The position numbers and the translations under genes were made by a program. The notes below the pieces were generated by a model. That model searched no databases, was not told the origin of the DNA, and saw only the letters and a list, made by a program, of their open reading frames with translations. 35,291 nt of DNA from Saprospirales bacterium (GTDB lineage: Bacteria; Bacteroidota; Bacteroidia; Chitinophagales; Saprospiraceae). Below, piece by piece: positions 1 to 8,783 of the stretch (positions are counted from its first letter, which is position 1; every line of letters starts with the position of its first letter). Where the stretch lies: the NCBI GenBank assembly GCA_007693915.1, contig RECS01000113.1, positions 1 through 35,291 of the forward strand. Direction: 5' to 3'.

Positions 1-89
1 AGGAATTGTAGCCCAATTTTGAGGATAACAAATTTCGAGCATTTTCAATTATAGCTGACAGTTTGGCTTTGCAGTAGAAATTTTGTGAA

Positions 90-101
90 TAACCCGGGTT
101 A
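90..101. other. 12-bp perfect palindrome TAACCCGGGTTA
   Basis: A perfect 12-bp palindrome lies about 40 bases beyond the stop codon of the aldehyde dehydrogenase gene. The flanking 101-121 also forms an imperfect stem. It could be part of a transcript end or a protein site. No U-run follows it on the minus strand, so a classical terminator is not supported. The first 140 bases show no gene. Confidence 0.3.
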
Positions 102-140
102 AATCTAAATGAATCTAACCGCCCGTATGTACAATGGGTT

Positions 141-1667
141 TTAGAAGAAACCAAGTTTTGACTTACTGTAAGAAATAAGCATATTCTTGGTTTGACGGTA
201 ATGGTTGAGCATCATTAAGTGATTTTCTCTACCGAAGCCTGATTTTTTATACCCCCCAAATGGCGCATGGGCAGGGTATGCGTGATAATTGTTTACCCAA
301 ACTCTACCTGCTTTGATGGCTCTCGGAATCTGATAAATTTCGTGCGCATCCCTTGTCCAAAGACCTGCACCCAGACCATAAAGCGTATCATTACTAATTT
401 CTATTGCCTCTTCAGCATCCTTGAAGGTAGTTACAGCCGTTACAGGTCCGAAGATTTCTTCCTGAAAAATACGCATCTTATTGTGTCCCTTAAAGATGGT
501 AGGTCTAATATAATAACCTCCACTCAATTCGCCTTGAAGTTTTGCAGCTTCGCCACCGCACAATACTTCAGCACCCTCCTGACGACCTATGTCGAGGTAA
601 GAGAGAATTTTTTCATATTGGTCATTGGAGGCCTGAGCACCCATCATGGTATCCGATGCCAAAGGGTGGCCCATTACAATAGCATTGGTCCGGTCGATCA
701 CCCTTTCCATGAAGCGGTCATAAATATCTTCATGGACTAAAATCCTACTTGGGCAAGTACAGACTTCCCCCTGATTTAGAGCAAATAGCACGGCACCCTC
801 CACACATTTGTCAAAGAAATCATCATCTGCATCACCTACTGACTTCATAAATACGTTGGGGGACTTCCCTCCAAGTTCCATAGTCACTGGGATTAGGTTT
901 TGACTGGCGTATTGCATAATCAGCCTACCTGTGGTAGTTTCTCCAGTAAAAGCGACTTTTGCCACCCTTGGGGAAGTAGCCAATGGTTTGCCGGCTTCTA
1001 CTCCGAATCCAGTCACTACATTCAATACTCCCGGTGGCAATATATCCTGGATTAATTCCATCAGTACCATAATGCTTGTAGGTGTTTGTTCTGCCGGTTT
1101 TACCACTGTGCAGCAGCCCGCAGCAAGAGCCGGAGCAATTTTCCAGGTAGCCATCAGCAATGGGAAATTCCACGGAATAATTTGCCCCACAACGCCTAAT
1201 GGCTCCTGAAGCGAAATACTTACCGTATTGGCATCATGTTCTGAAATTACACTCTCATCAGCCCTGATTACACCGGCAAAATACCTGAAGTGATCAACGC
1301 ATAGCGGCAGATCGGCAGCTCTTGTTTCGCGGATAGCCTTTCCATTATCTATGGTTTCTACACGAGCCAGCATTTCCAGGTTTTCCTCAATAACGTTAGC
1401 AATTTTGTTGAGCATGTTGCTGCGTTCAGCTGCTGAGGTGGATGACCATGCAGGAAAAGCAGCATGAGCTGCATCAAGTGCCTTTTCAATGTCTTCGGCA
1501 TTTCCTCTTGCTGCTTTGGAAAAAACTTTTCCATCTATGGGAGATATATTGTCAAAATATTCTCCGGAGGAAGGTGCAACCCATTTGCCACCTATGTAGT
1601 GATCGTATTTTTCTGCGATCGTGGGTCTTTCAACCGCTTGTGTTTGGTTTAAAGTTAAAACAGTCAT
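141..1667 (-). CDS. exaC: NAD-dependent acetaldehyde/aldehyde dehydrogenase, ExaC/AldB type
   Basis: A 508-residue ALDH-superfamily enzyme expected to oxidise acetaldehyde or other short aldehydes to the acid in the cytoplasm. Visible motifs are IIPWNFPL (163-170), the nucleotide-binding [10 protein letters not shown] (238-247), MELGGKSPN with general-base Glu264, and [11 protein letters not shown] (298-308), where Cys303 is the expected nucleophile. The [10 protein letters not shown] form is typical of the ExaC/AldB/AcoD subgroup, and the length fits that group (about 506). The ATG at 1667 is chosen because the protein begins [10 protein letters not shown] before a normal ALDH N-terminus. 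It is divergent from an AraC-family gene 108 bases away, which is the likely regulator. Acetyl-CoA synthetase nearby could use the acetate formed. The exact substrate cannot be read from sequence. Confidence 0.93.
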   Translation of the reverse strand: MTVLTLNQTQAVERPTIAEKYDHYIGGKWVAPSSGEYFDNISPIDGKVFSKAARGNAEDIEKALDAAHAAFPAWSSTSAAERSNMLNKIANVIEENLEMLARVETIDNGKAIRETRAADLPLCVDHFRYFAGVIRADESVISEHDANTVSISLQEPLGVVGQIIPWNFPLLMATWKIAPALAAGCCTVVKPAEQTPTSIMVLMELIQDILPPGVLNVVTGFGVEAGKPLATSPRVAKVAFTGETTTGRLIMQYASQNLIPVTMELGGKSPNVFMKSVGDADDDFFDKCVEGAVLFALNQGEVCTCPSRILVHEDIYDRFMERVIDRTNAIVMGHPLASDTMMGAQASNDQYEKILSYLDIGRQEGAEVLCGGEAAKLQGELSGGYYIRPTIFKGHNKMRIFQEEIFGPVTAVTTFKDAEEAIEISNDTLYGLGAGLWTRDAHEIYQIPRAIKAGRVWVNNYHAYPAHAPFGGYKKSGFGRENHLMMLNHYRQTKNMLISYSKSKLGFF

Positions 1668-1691
1668 AATTCATTCATTTTTGATTCGCTG

Positions 1692-1699
1692 CAAATATC
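1692..1699 (-). promoter_or_regulatory. candidate -7 box for the aldehyde dehydrogenase gene
   Basis: On the minus strand this reads GATATTTG, 7 of 8 matches to the Bacteroidota TAnnTTTG box. It lies 25 bases upstream of the ATG at 1667, inside the 108-bp divergent region shared with the AraC-family gene. The element GCAAATA occurs on the plus strand at 1691 and again at 1734, a possible regulator half-site pair, but this is only a visual pattern. Confidence 0.4.
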
Positions 1700-1775
1700 T
1701 TTTATGTAAACTTTTAAAAATATCATTATCTTAGCAAATAATCATACGATCTTACCATTTGAAAAATATTTTATT

Positions 1776-2684
1776 TTGAGTAGTTCGGTTCCATGGCGGT
1801 CAGAAAAAGATTTAAAATCCCTGGTAGAAAACAGGGTTATCTTTGGTTTTGAAAATTGCGAACTCAATATTTTTGAAACACATCAGGAGGCAGAAGACGT
1901 ACATCTGACCTTCAACAGCTTTGTACTTACAGCCATGTTGAAAGGAAAAAAAAATATGGCCTTGGGCAACACATCCTTTTTTGATTATTTGCCCGGAGAA
2001 ATGGTAATTGTTCAGCCAGAAGAGGTGATGAGAATTAATTTCCCAACAGCCACTATGGATGACCCCACCCAATGTATTGCTCTTAGTATTTCTGAAGAAT
2101 CTATCAAAGAGACTTTTGAAATGATGAATGAAAAATATCCTAGATTGATGTCCGGCAATAAGTGGGAACTGGATAAATCATTTTTTCATCTCCTAGGTGG
2201 GGATGATTTAAATAAGATAGTGAATCGCTTTATCCATCTGGCGATATCTGATGATTCCGGCGAGAAGGATGTTATTGCCACTTTTACTTTAAAGGAGATG
2301 CTCATCCGACTCTCGCAGACTCAAGCAAGATATGTACTTGAATCTTCGCTTAATTCCAGAAAGGATTCCAATCCTTTGTTTCATGTGGTGAATTATATAA
2401 AGACCAATATTACTGAAAAATTCAGCCTGGATGGGCTGAGTAAAATGGCTTGTTTGAGCCCAACTCACTTTAGCCGTCTTTTTAAGTTGGAGACTGGCAT
2501 GACACTCACTGAATTCATTCAATACGAGAGACTGAAAAAAGCAAAAAAGCTTCTCATCGCTTCCACTTTTTCTGTTAGGGAAATAGCTTTCAGAACGGGA
2601 TTTACAGACGTCAATTTTTTCAATCGCGTGTTTAAACGAGAACTGGGAGTGACCCCGACTGTATTTCGCTTAAGTAAGGAGTGA
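1776..2684 (+). CDS. AraC-family transcriptional regulator
   Basis: A 302-residue regulator. The N-terminal half (about 45-115) resembles the AraC_N effector/dimerisation region, with GKKNMALGNTSFFDYLPGE and a following P-E-E-V block. The C-terminal 100 residues (about 200-300) carry two helix-turn-helix motifs of the AraC DNA-binding domain: SLDGLSKMACLSPTHFSRLF and VREIAFRTGFTDVNFFNRVF, ending in G-V-T-P-T-V-F-R. The start is a TTG at 1776: no in-frame ATG occurs upstream, and the next Met is about 50 residues in, past conserved-looking sequence. It is divergent from the aldehyde dehydrogenase gene, so control of that gene by an aldehyde or alcohol signal is a reasonable inference. Confidence 0.88.
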   Translation: MSSSVPWRSEKDLKSLVENRVIFGFENCELNIFETHQEAEDVHLTFNSFVLTAMLKGKKNMALGNTSFFDYLPGEMVIVQPEEVMRINFPTATMDDPTQCIALSISEESIKETFEMMNEKYPRLMSGNKWELDKSFFHLLGGDDLNKIVNRFIHLAISDDSGEKDVIATFTLKEMLIRLSQTQARYVLESSLNSRKDSNPLFHVVNYIKTNITEKFSLDGLSKMACLSPTHFSRLFKLETGMTLTEFIQYERLKKAKKLLIASTFSVREIAFRTGFTDVNFFNRVFKRELGVTPTVFRLSKE

Positions 2685-3194
2685 GGTTTTTATCACGCAA
2701 TACTCATAACCTTCTGGGCTTGATCAGAATTATGGATAACGCCAGCTCAATAACCACATTTCGACTGCGCTCTGTGCGAAGCAGGGCTAGAGATTTGAGG
2801 TTGACAGTGTATTAATGCAAAAATAACGTCGACCATTTTTTGACAATGTTCAAAAATAGTTTTTTTGTTATTCTTGAGTGATATTAGATCTTGTGGTTTG
2901 GTAAAGCATCAACAAAATAGTTCTTGCAAAGGCGCGAATGTCGCAAAGCAAAGTTCACTAAGCAGTGGGCATGGCTAAGAAATAATAGTAGAATTAAAAT
3001 TCCCTGACAAGGAGATTTTAACTGTCTATTTCCAAAGACCTTATTGAGTGATGGATTTCTTTTGGAAGGGCTCGAAATGACTCAACTAAATTAGCTCTCA
3101 TGATTTGGGTTTACAACTTTGTTATAACTTATATCCAAAATGTGGAAAACTCAAAGTTAAAAAAAATCGCAATTAGGTTTTCTCCCATGGCTGA
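2685..3194. other. 510-bp convergent intergenic region, no gene seen
   Basis: This lies between the ends of the AraC-family gene and acetyl-CoA synthetase. All frames are broken and no tRNA-like or strong hairpin structure was seen. A stretch at 2925-2956 holds imperfect GCAAAGGCGCGAA / GCAAAG repeats, like debris I recall from other Bacteroidota intergenic regions. Confidence 0.5.
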
Positions 3195-5111
3195 TTAATA
3201 ATTACCACCCCTTATTTCTTCGGCCCTGTCCTTAATGACATCTACTACCTGAGGATCCAATAGAGTTGACGTATCTCCAAGGTTGGAGGTATCTCCTTCT
3301 GCAATTTTTCTCAAAATTCTCCTCATGATTTTGCCGGACCTTGTCTTGGGCAGACCTGGTGTAAATTGAACGACCTCAGGTTTGGCGATTTTTCCGATTT
3401 CATTTACTACAGACTGTATGATTTCAGCTCTTAATGATTCGGGATCTTCTATCTGCTCTTTTAAGGTCACGTAGGCATAGATGGCCTGACCTTTTATCTC
3501 ATGCGGGAAGCCCACTACTGCCGATTCAGCTACTTTATTATTGGTGTTGATGGCATTTTCAATTTCTGCCGTACCAAAACGATGGCCTGAAACATTAATG
3601 ACATCATCCACCCTTCCAATAATGCGGTACATGCCATTTTTATCCCTTTTGGCACCATCACCGGTAAAATAGTAGCCTTTGTAATGAGAAAAATAAGTCA
3701 ATTTACATCTCTCGTGATCGCCGTAAGTTGTCCGTAAAATTGAAGGCCATGGAAATTTCACGCAGAGATAACCCTCCTTTTCATTTTCTGTTATTTCCTT
3801 TCCATCTGCATCTAAAAGTACCGGTTGTATCCCGGGCAAAGGGTAGCCGGCATGGCTCGCTCTCATTGGAGAATGCATACCTAGCCCACTAATCATGATC
3901 CCTCCGGTTTCAGTTTGCCACCAGGTATCTACTATTGGGCATCTGCTTTTTCCTACCAACTGATAATACCAGTTCCAGGCTTCCTCGTTTATGGGTTCTC
4001 CTACGGTGCCCAAAACCTTTAGCGAATCTAGGCTGTAACTCAATAGGTGATCTTCTCCATGAGCCATTAAAGCTCTGATGGCTGTTGGGGCGGTATAAAA
4101 CTGATTTACCCCATGCTTATCACAAACCTGCCAGAATCTACCCGGACTCGGGAAAGTGGGTATCCCTTCAAACATCATAGTAGTTGCTCCATTCAACAAT
4201 GGCCCGTAAACGATGTAGGTATGACCGGTAATCCAACCGATGTCGGCTGTACACCAGTAAACATCAGATTCCTGGTACTGGAAGACATTTTTGAAGGAAT
4301 ATCCCGCGTATACCATATAACCTCCACAGCTATGAACGACCCCTTTGGGTTTTCCGGTAGAACCTGATGTGTATAATATAAACAACATGTCCTCCGCGTC
4401 CATCTCTTCTGCAGGGCATATTTTTCCTACGGTCTCTATTTCTTCATGCAACCATAAGTCTCTTCCTTCTTCCATATTTACATCCCAGTTGGTGCGCTCC
4501 GATACGATTACTTTTTCCACTGAGTTACATTGCTTTAGTGCCTCGTCCACTATTCTTTTTACCGGAATTTCTTTAGTTCCCCGGAAGAGACCATCACTGG
4601 TTAGGACGAATTTTGCGCTTGCATCATTGATTCTGTCTGCTAGTGCACTTGCGCTAAAACCGGCAAAAACTACTGAATGTACTGCACCAATACGAGCACA
4701 GGCAAGGGTAGCAATGGCGAGATCGGGTATCATGGGCATATATAAGGCTATGCGATCTCCTTTTTTCGCACCGTGTTTTTTGAGCACATTGGCATATTGA
4801 CAAACTTTTTCATGAAGTTCCCGATAGGTGAGTCTGACTACCCGTTCTTTGGGGTCATTGGGTTCCCAAATGATGGCCAGTTTGTTTCCCCTTTCCTTAA
4901 GGTGTCGATCCAGACAGTTTTCTGTTATGTTTAATTTGGCATTGGTAAACCAGTTGATGTCGGGGTCATCAAAATTCCAGTTAACGACCTCATCCCACTT
5001 TTTTCTCCATTGATAATGATCAGCAATTTCAGCCCAAAAACCCTCAGGGTCTTCTACGCTTTTTTGATAGGTTTTCTTGTAATCTTCAATCGACTTAATT
5101 CTAAAATCCAT
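3195..5111 (-). CDS. acs: Acetyl-CoA synthetase (AMP-forming acetate--CoA ligase)
   Basis: A 638-residue cytoplasmic enzyme that converts acetate, ATP and CoA to acetyl-CoA via acetyl-AMP. The length fits the Acs family (about 650). The N-terminal domain covers about 1-60. The adenylate-forming P-loop YTSGSTGKPKG is at 247-257. DTWWQTETGG (395-404) contains the Trp that limits the pocket to acetate in characterised Acs enzymes. YFTGDGAKRD and GRVDDVINVSGHR (481-511) form the hinge region. PKTRSGKIMRR (588-598) holds the catalytic lysine Lys594, the residue acetylated in Acs enzymes. The ATG at 5111 gives the usual MDFRIKSIEDYKKTY opening. A consensus -7 box lies 105 bases upstream. The gene is convergent with the AraC-family regulator and is likely the metabolic partner of the aldehyde dehydrogenase. 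Confidence 0.97.
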   Translation of the reverse strand: MDFRIKSIEDYKKTYQKSVEDPEGFWAEIADHYQWRKKWDEVVNWNFDDPDINWFTNAKLNITENCLDRHLKERGNKLAIIWEPNDPKERVVRLTYRELHEKVCQYANVLKKHGAKKGDRIALYMPMIPDLAIATLACARIGAVHSVVFAGFSASALADRINDASAKFVLTSDGLFRGTKEIPVKRIVDEALKQCNSVEKVIVSERTNWDVNMEEGRDLWLHEEIETVGKICPAEEMDAEDMLFILYTSGSTGKPKGVVHSCGGYMVYAGYSFKNVFQYQESDVYWCTADIGWITGHTYIVYGPLLNGATTMMFEGIPTFPSPGRFWQVCDKHGVNQFYTAPTAIRALMAHGEDHLLSYSLDSLKVLGTVGEPINEEAWNWYYQLVGKSRCPIVDTWWQTETGGIMISGLGMHSPMRASHAGYPLPGIQPVLLDADGKEITENEKEGYLCVKFPWPSILRTTYGDHERCKLTYFSHYKGYYFTGDGAKRDKNGMYRIIGRVDDVINVSGHRFGTAEIENAINTNNKVAESAVVGFPHEIKGQAIYAYVTLKEQIEDPESLRAEIIQSVVNEIGKIAKPEVVQFTPGLPKTRSGKIMRRILRKIAEGDTSNLGDTSTLLDPQVVDVIKDRAEEIRGGNY

Positions 5112-5215
5112 GTTTATCTTTTTTACTGATCATCATAGTTTTTGGTCTACTGTGATTGATCAATTCTTAAAACAATCTTTTTTGCAATGACCGATATGTA
5201 GATCTGCAATAAATT

Positions 5216-5223
5216 CAAAGATA
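5216..5223 (-). promoter_or_regulatory. -7 promoter box (TATCTTTG) for acs
   Basis: On the minus strand the sequence is TATCTTTG, a perfect match to the Bacteroidota TAnnTTTG consensus. It implies a start near 5209 and a leader of roughly 100 bases before the acs ATG at 5111. The -33 element is T-rich but lacks a clear TTG. Confidence 0.55.
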
Positions 5224-5303
5224 TTGTTTCTTCGATAAAAATGGAAAAACAGATGGAAAATTATGTAAAATTTGTTATCACAACATACACCTTTTGGAAA
5301 AAA

Positions 5304-5468
5304 TCAGACCCAATAGGTCTTAATCCAGAAAAGGATATCGCTCCTTCTCATAATGGCATAAACTATCAGACCAATGAATACGAACAATATGGTCACCTTG
5401 AAGTTGCGGCTGTCTCTCTTGTAGCGTTCCCTTCTGCTCAACCGTCGATGTTTAGATGAAAAAGACAT
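5304..5468 (-). CDS. Small single-pass membrane protein, 54 residues
   Basis: A short gene reading MSFSSKHRRLSRRERY..., a strongly basic N-terminus (about 1-24) followed by one hydrophobic helix VTILFVFIGLIVYAIMR (about 25-41) and a short aromatic tail ending TYWV. The ATG is at 5468 and TGA at 5306-5304. A perfect -7 consensus box (TACCTTTG, 5531-5538) sits 63 bases upstream on the same strand, which supports a real gene. The positive-inside rule puts the basic N-terminus in the cytoplasm. It lies upstream of acs on the same strand, but acs has its own promoter candidate in the 192-bp gap. No function is recognised. The overlapping plus-strand frame has no recognisable protein features. Confidence 0.68.
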   Translation of the reverse strand: MSFSSKHRRLSRRERYKRDSRNFKVTILFVFIGLIVYAIMRRSDILFWIKTYWV

Positions 5469-5530
5469 ATGGTCGTTGTTTTATAATGCGGAATGTAAAT
5501 AGATGAAAATTAGTTCCGTAAAATGAGCCG

Positions 5531-5538
5531 CAAAGGTA
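5531..5538 (-). promoter_or_regulatory. -7 promoter box (TACCTTTG) for the 54-residue protein gene
   Basis: Minus-strand TACCTTTG matches TAnnTTTG exactly and is followed by GC, as often seen in this phylum. The predicted leader is about 55 bases. Bases 5539-5769 further upstream hold no gene; a weak plus-strand box TATCTTTA at 5720-5727 could serve the dead hydrolase. Confidence 0.5.
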
Positions 5539-5769
5539 GACAGAAAAAGTAATTTGGTGTATTGGTTTATTGAGAATTTGCTTATGTATTTGGTTTTTAT
5601 AAACACATAGGAGAATTTATCAAACCAAAGGCATGACATGAGGCAGCTAGATTTTCATTTTTATTTTCTATACACTTTTTATCTAAAAAAAATGTATACT
5701 GATCTGATTTTATGATTTTTATCTTTAGGGTTTTTATAACTTGGGGTTGAATTTCTAAAATTTTAGACG

Positions 5770-7181
5770 ATGAAAGATTTATTTTATACGGCAAGGGTCG
5801 GATTGGTGGCAATGATTCTATGTTTTTTAGTGTAACCCATATTTACCCAAAATCCCAAGGGTAGTTGGAAAGGGGTACTAAAGGTGATGGGACAGGAAAT
5901 CCGATTGGTTTTTCATTTTGAAGGGGAAGGTGAAAGTCGGAAGGCTACCATGGACAGCCCTGATCAGGGAGTCAATGGAATTGGCGTAGATGAAGTAAGA
6001 GTCAATAATAGTGAAATTGAGTTGAAAATTTTCGCAGCTGGAATCACTTATTCCGGTCAAATCAAAGTTAACGAAATTGTTGGCACTTTCAAACAAAGTG
6101 GTTTGGAATTGCCATTGAAGTTGGAAAAAATGTCAGAAGGGGAGGAAGTTACTAAGATTGAAGGGAAAATCAAAGTGCGTCCTCAGGATCCCGAACAACC
6201 TATTCCCTATAAAGAGGAAATCCTCGGATTTTATAATCGAGATGAAGATATTCGGCTTGAGGGTACATTGACTATCCCTGAAGGGGAGGGTCCTTTTCCA
6301 CTTGTTGTATTGATAACGGGAAGTGGTCCTCATGACAGGAATTCGGAGATATTAGGACACCGACCATTTCTTGTAATAGCCGATTATTTGAGTCGCCATG
6401 GAATAGCTGTATTTCGTTATGATGAGCGCGGTGTGGGTGTATCTGAGGGGGATTTTTCAAAAGCGACCACTGCTGATTTTGCGGCAGATGCCAAAGCTGC
6501 TATAGAGATGCTTAATGAGCACCCGGCCATTTATGCCAATAAGCCGGAATCGCAGGTCATAGTGAAGGTGGATTGGTGGCACCCATGGTAGCCGTTAGAA
6601 CAGATGCTGTGAACTTTTTGATAATGATGGCGGCAAGTGGTGTCAGAGGTGATCAATTGTTGTTGGAGCAAAAAAAACAAATTGAACTTCAAATGGGTTT
6701 TGATTCCTCCATGGTGATGGAGTCTCTTGCTTATTTTGGAAATGCATATCAGTTGATTGTGGAGGGCAAACTGGAGGGAACTGAGCTAAAAGAGGCTGTG
6801 GGCGAAGCATTAAGGCCCGTACTTGGACCTAATGTGCCAGAAGCTCAATTTGAGGCATTAATTTCTCAATTGCTCAACCCATGGATGGTGTTTTTCATGC
6901 GTCATGATCCTGCTTCGGTACTCAAGCAAGTCCAATGTCCAGTTTTGGCATTTAATGGTGATTTGGATCTGCAGGTATCGGCTGAGATCAACTTACCCGC
7001 AATCGAGCAGGCTCTGATTGAGAGCGGAAATGAACAGGTAAAAACTTATGTATTTAAGGAACTGAATCACCTTTTTCAAACTGCTCAAACCGGATTACCT
7101 GCTGAGTACGAATCTATAGAAGAGACCTTTGCTCCCAAAGTGCTGGAACTGATGGTAGAGTGGATTATGGGTTTGGAGTAA
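5770..7181 (+). pseudogene. Secreted alpha/beta hydrolase, broken by a nonsense codon and a frameshift
   Basis: The coding sequence starts at the ATG at 5770 with a signal peptide (MKDLFYTARVGLVAMILC...). It then hits TAA at 5833-5835 and continues in the same frame as PIFTQNPKGSWKGVLKV, the expected mature start, so one base change (for example TCA to TAA) explains the stop. A beta-rich N-terminal domain follows, then the oxyanion region LVVLITGSGPHDRNSE and FRYDERGVG. Near 6541-6545 one base is missing. The next frame supplies AGIAGHSEGGLVAPMVAV, with the nucleophile Ser codon at 6561-6563. Asp (GDLDLQV, codon 6966-6968) and His (ELNHLFQ, codon 7068-7070) follow, so the triad is intact but split. 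Two independent lesions argue for a true pseudogene rather than a single sequencing error. Products starting at the internal GTG 5884 or TTG 6573 would each lack half the fold. Confidence 0.87.
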
Positions 7182-7409
7182 GATGCTAAATTTGTTGTGG
7201 AAGGATACGGTTCCAGATTCGGTGGTATTTTGATTGTTTTTCAGAAGATATGGAGAGAATTAACAGAATCAATAGTAACTGGGACGTTTATCGGTGTGTT
7301 TTAACACCTATGGGTTAGTGTTAATTATAGCCGTACAAAATAAATTTTTAGAGAACAAAAACGGTACTCTAAACCAAATATTTGAGTTGGAAAAGTAGGT
7401 TATTCTTAA
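7182..7409. other. Intergenic, nested inverted repeats, no gene
   Basis: Between the two dead genes. GGTGT/ACACC (7293-7297 with 7304-7308) and TTAACAC/GTGTTAA (7301-7307 with 7318-7324) overlap, giving mutually exclusive small hairpins. No coding frame is convincing. It may be a decayed transcript end. Confidence 0.3.
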
Positions 7410-8341
7410 ATGAATCCTGTATTTAATTTATCGAATGCATGGAGTCCTTCTAAGAACTGTGTATTGAGTCTTATTTTTTCTGCCGGATTGGAGCAGCAGC
7501 AGAGAAAATTTTTAAATCACACCCAATCAGGGCTCTTAGCTTTGTCTCAAGATTTAACCCTAAAGCTTCCTCTACCCTTTCATGATCATAATTCCATTTT
7601 TTGGCAGTACCTACCCAATAGCGTTTTCCGCCCTCAGGAACGATACTGAGACCGGCATTGATCATATACGGAAATTTTTCAACCCGTATACAACTGTAAG
7701 TGCCTGCCCTTTACTCGGCTAGATAGGAATAAAACTGAAGAATAGGTTATTGACGGTTTTAGCACCTTCGCAGAAAATAATTTCTTAGTCTAGAGTCCTT
7801 TAAAAATACAATGCTCCGCATTAATCTCAAGCACTGAACAATTAAACTCTTCTTCAATAAATAATTCTTCTGATTTAAGTAATTTCTGTAAGAAGTAATT
7901 AACTCCTTCATATTCAACTTGAACGAAGACTTTATCACAACCGGATTTCCTTTTTAAGACCTCTAAAAGTGCACCAACATGAAGAAGCTCACTCAATTGA
8001 GCTACAAAATCAGCACCCTCTTTTCTCTCCTCCAACTTTTTCACTTCATTGTCATTTTTTTAAATCCTGATCATAGGAAGGTGTTGCACAAACCGAAATT
8101 TCAATATATCTTCCAATTTAGCATAAACCTGAAGGGCTTTGCTTCTTAAATTTTTGAAATCCGGTTTTAATATAAACCTCCTACCTGTGCTCGGATGGAC
8201 CACTCCCGCTGCCATTGAAGAAGAAATATTCTGATGCCCTTTATCTATAAGCCGGACTTTTTTTCCTTTTTATATCAATTCATGTGCAACCAAGGTTCCA
8301 GCTATCCTCTGCTCTAATATTAAATAATCAGCATCCACCAT
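7410..8341 (-). pseudogene. FAD-dependent oxidoreductase (DAO family) remnant
   Basis: Reading down the minus strand from the ATG at 8341 gives MVDADYLILEQRIAGTLVAH, clearly the FAD-binding Rossmann start of a DAO-type enzyme in which G-Q-G has become E-Q-R. In the same frame come a TAA (8272-8270), VRLIDKGHQNISSSMAAGVV with the usual A-A-G-V-V-x-P-x-T-G-R-R block, a second TAA (8062-8060), and a region ending EHCIFKGL before TAG (7792-7790). After a shift the frame reads IIFCEGAKTVNN then P-S-K-G, and after another shift MINAGLSIVPEGGKRYWVG. The tail near 7410-7470 (LEGLH...) may be the C-terminal motif with a deletion. At least three stops and two or three frameshifts make this dead. The original product would have been a flavoprotein of about 340-350 residues. 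Confidence 0.8.
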
Positions 8342-8633
8342 TTGAAAAAAAACCTGGTATGGAAGACCATTATTGGGATAAACTGCATTCCAATGCTTTT
8401 TATTCATGTGATAACCCGGAGTCACCGCTTCAGGGTGTTTTTCCCTATTGGTAATATTATCTTCAGGTTTTCCTTCTTAATTGACGGAAAACTCAGTAGG
8501 ATCTATTATTGGTAAGCGAAAAAATCTTGGTGCCAATTCCAAAGGCAAGTACAGACTCATCGAATGGCAGGTCTTCGATTACTCCTATTTTGTCAATAAC
8601 ATAATCTCGAAAGATACTATATTCATGATGCAT
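8342..8633 (-). pseudogene. YjbR/MmcQ-family protein remnant
   Basis: The minus strand from the ATG at 8633 reads MHHEYSIFRDYVIDKIGVIE then DLPFDESVLAFGIGTKIFSL, the typical YjbR opening, and stops at TGA 8495-8493. One frame over it resumes as EFSVN, a TAA (8479-8477), then HPEAVTPGYHMNKKHWNAVY, the signature P-G-Y-H-M-N-K-K-H-W-N motif. The sequence runs straight into the start of the oxidoreductase remnant with no separate C-terminus, so its end has been lost or fused. YjbR proteins are small DNA-binding-like proteins of uncertain role. The identification is firm; the gene is not functional. Confidence 0.8.
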
Positions 8634-8783
8634 AGTTAAAAAGGAAAATAGATGTTTTGAAAAGGAGGGTAAAATTAATTATTTTCGTAATCCAAAAGAT
8701 CCCCGTAGTTCAAGGGATAGAATAGAAGTTTCCTAAACTTTAGATTCAGGTTCGAGAGGGGCTAGCAATATCTAACTTTTCTA

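Noticed and set aside
267-740. 157-codon plus-strand open frame
   Set aside because: Lies antisense inside the well-supported aldehyde dehydrogenase gene and has no recognisable protein features.
5241-5459. 72-codon plus-strand open frame
   Set aside because: Overlaps, antisense, the 54-residue membrane protein gene and part of the acs leader; its sequence resembles no family, while the opposite strand has a promoter box and a plausible TM protein.
7410-7649. 79-codon plus-strand open frame
   Set aside because: Shadow of the decayed FAD oxidoreductase, whose C-terminal motifs are readable on the other strand.
7790-8044. 84-codon minus-strand frame as a stand-alone gene
   Set aside because: In frame with the DAO-family remnant and separated from it only by an in-frame stop; part of that pseudogene.
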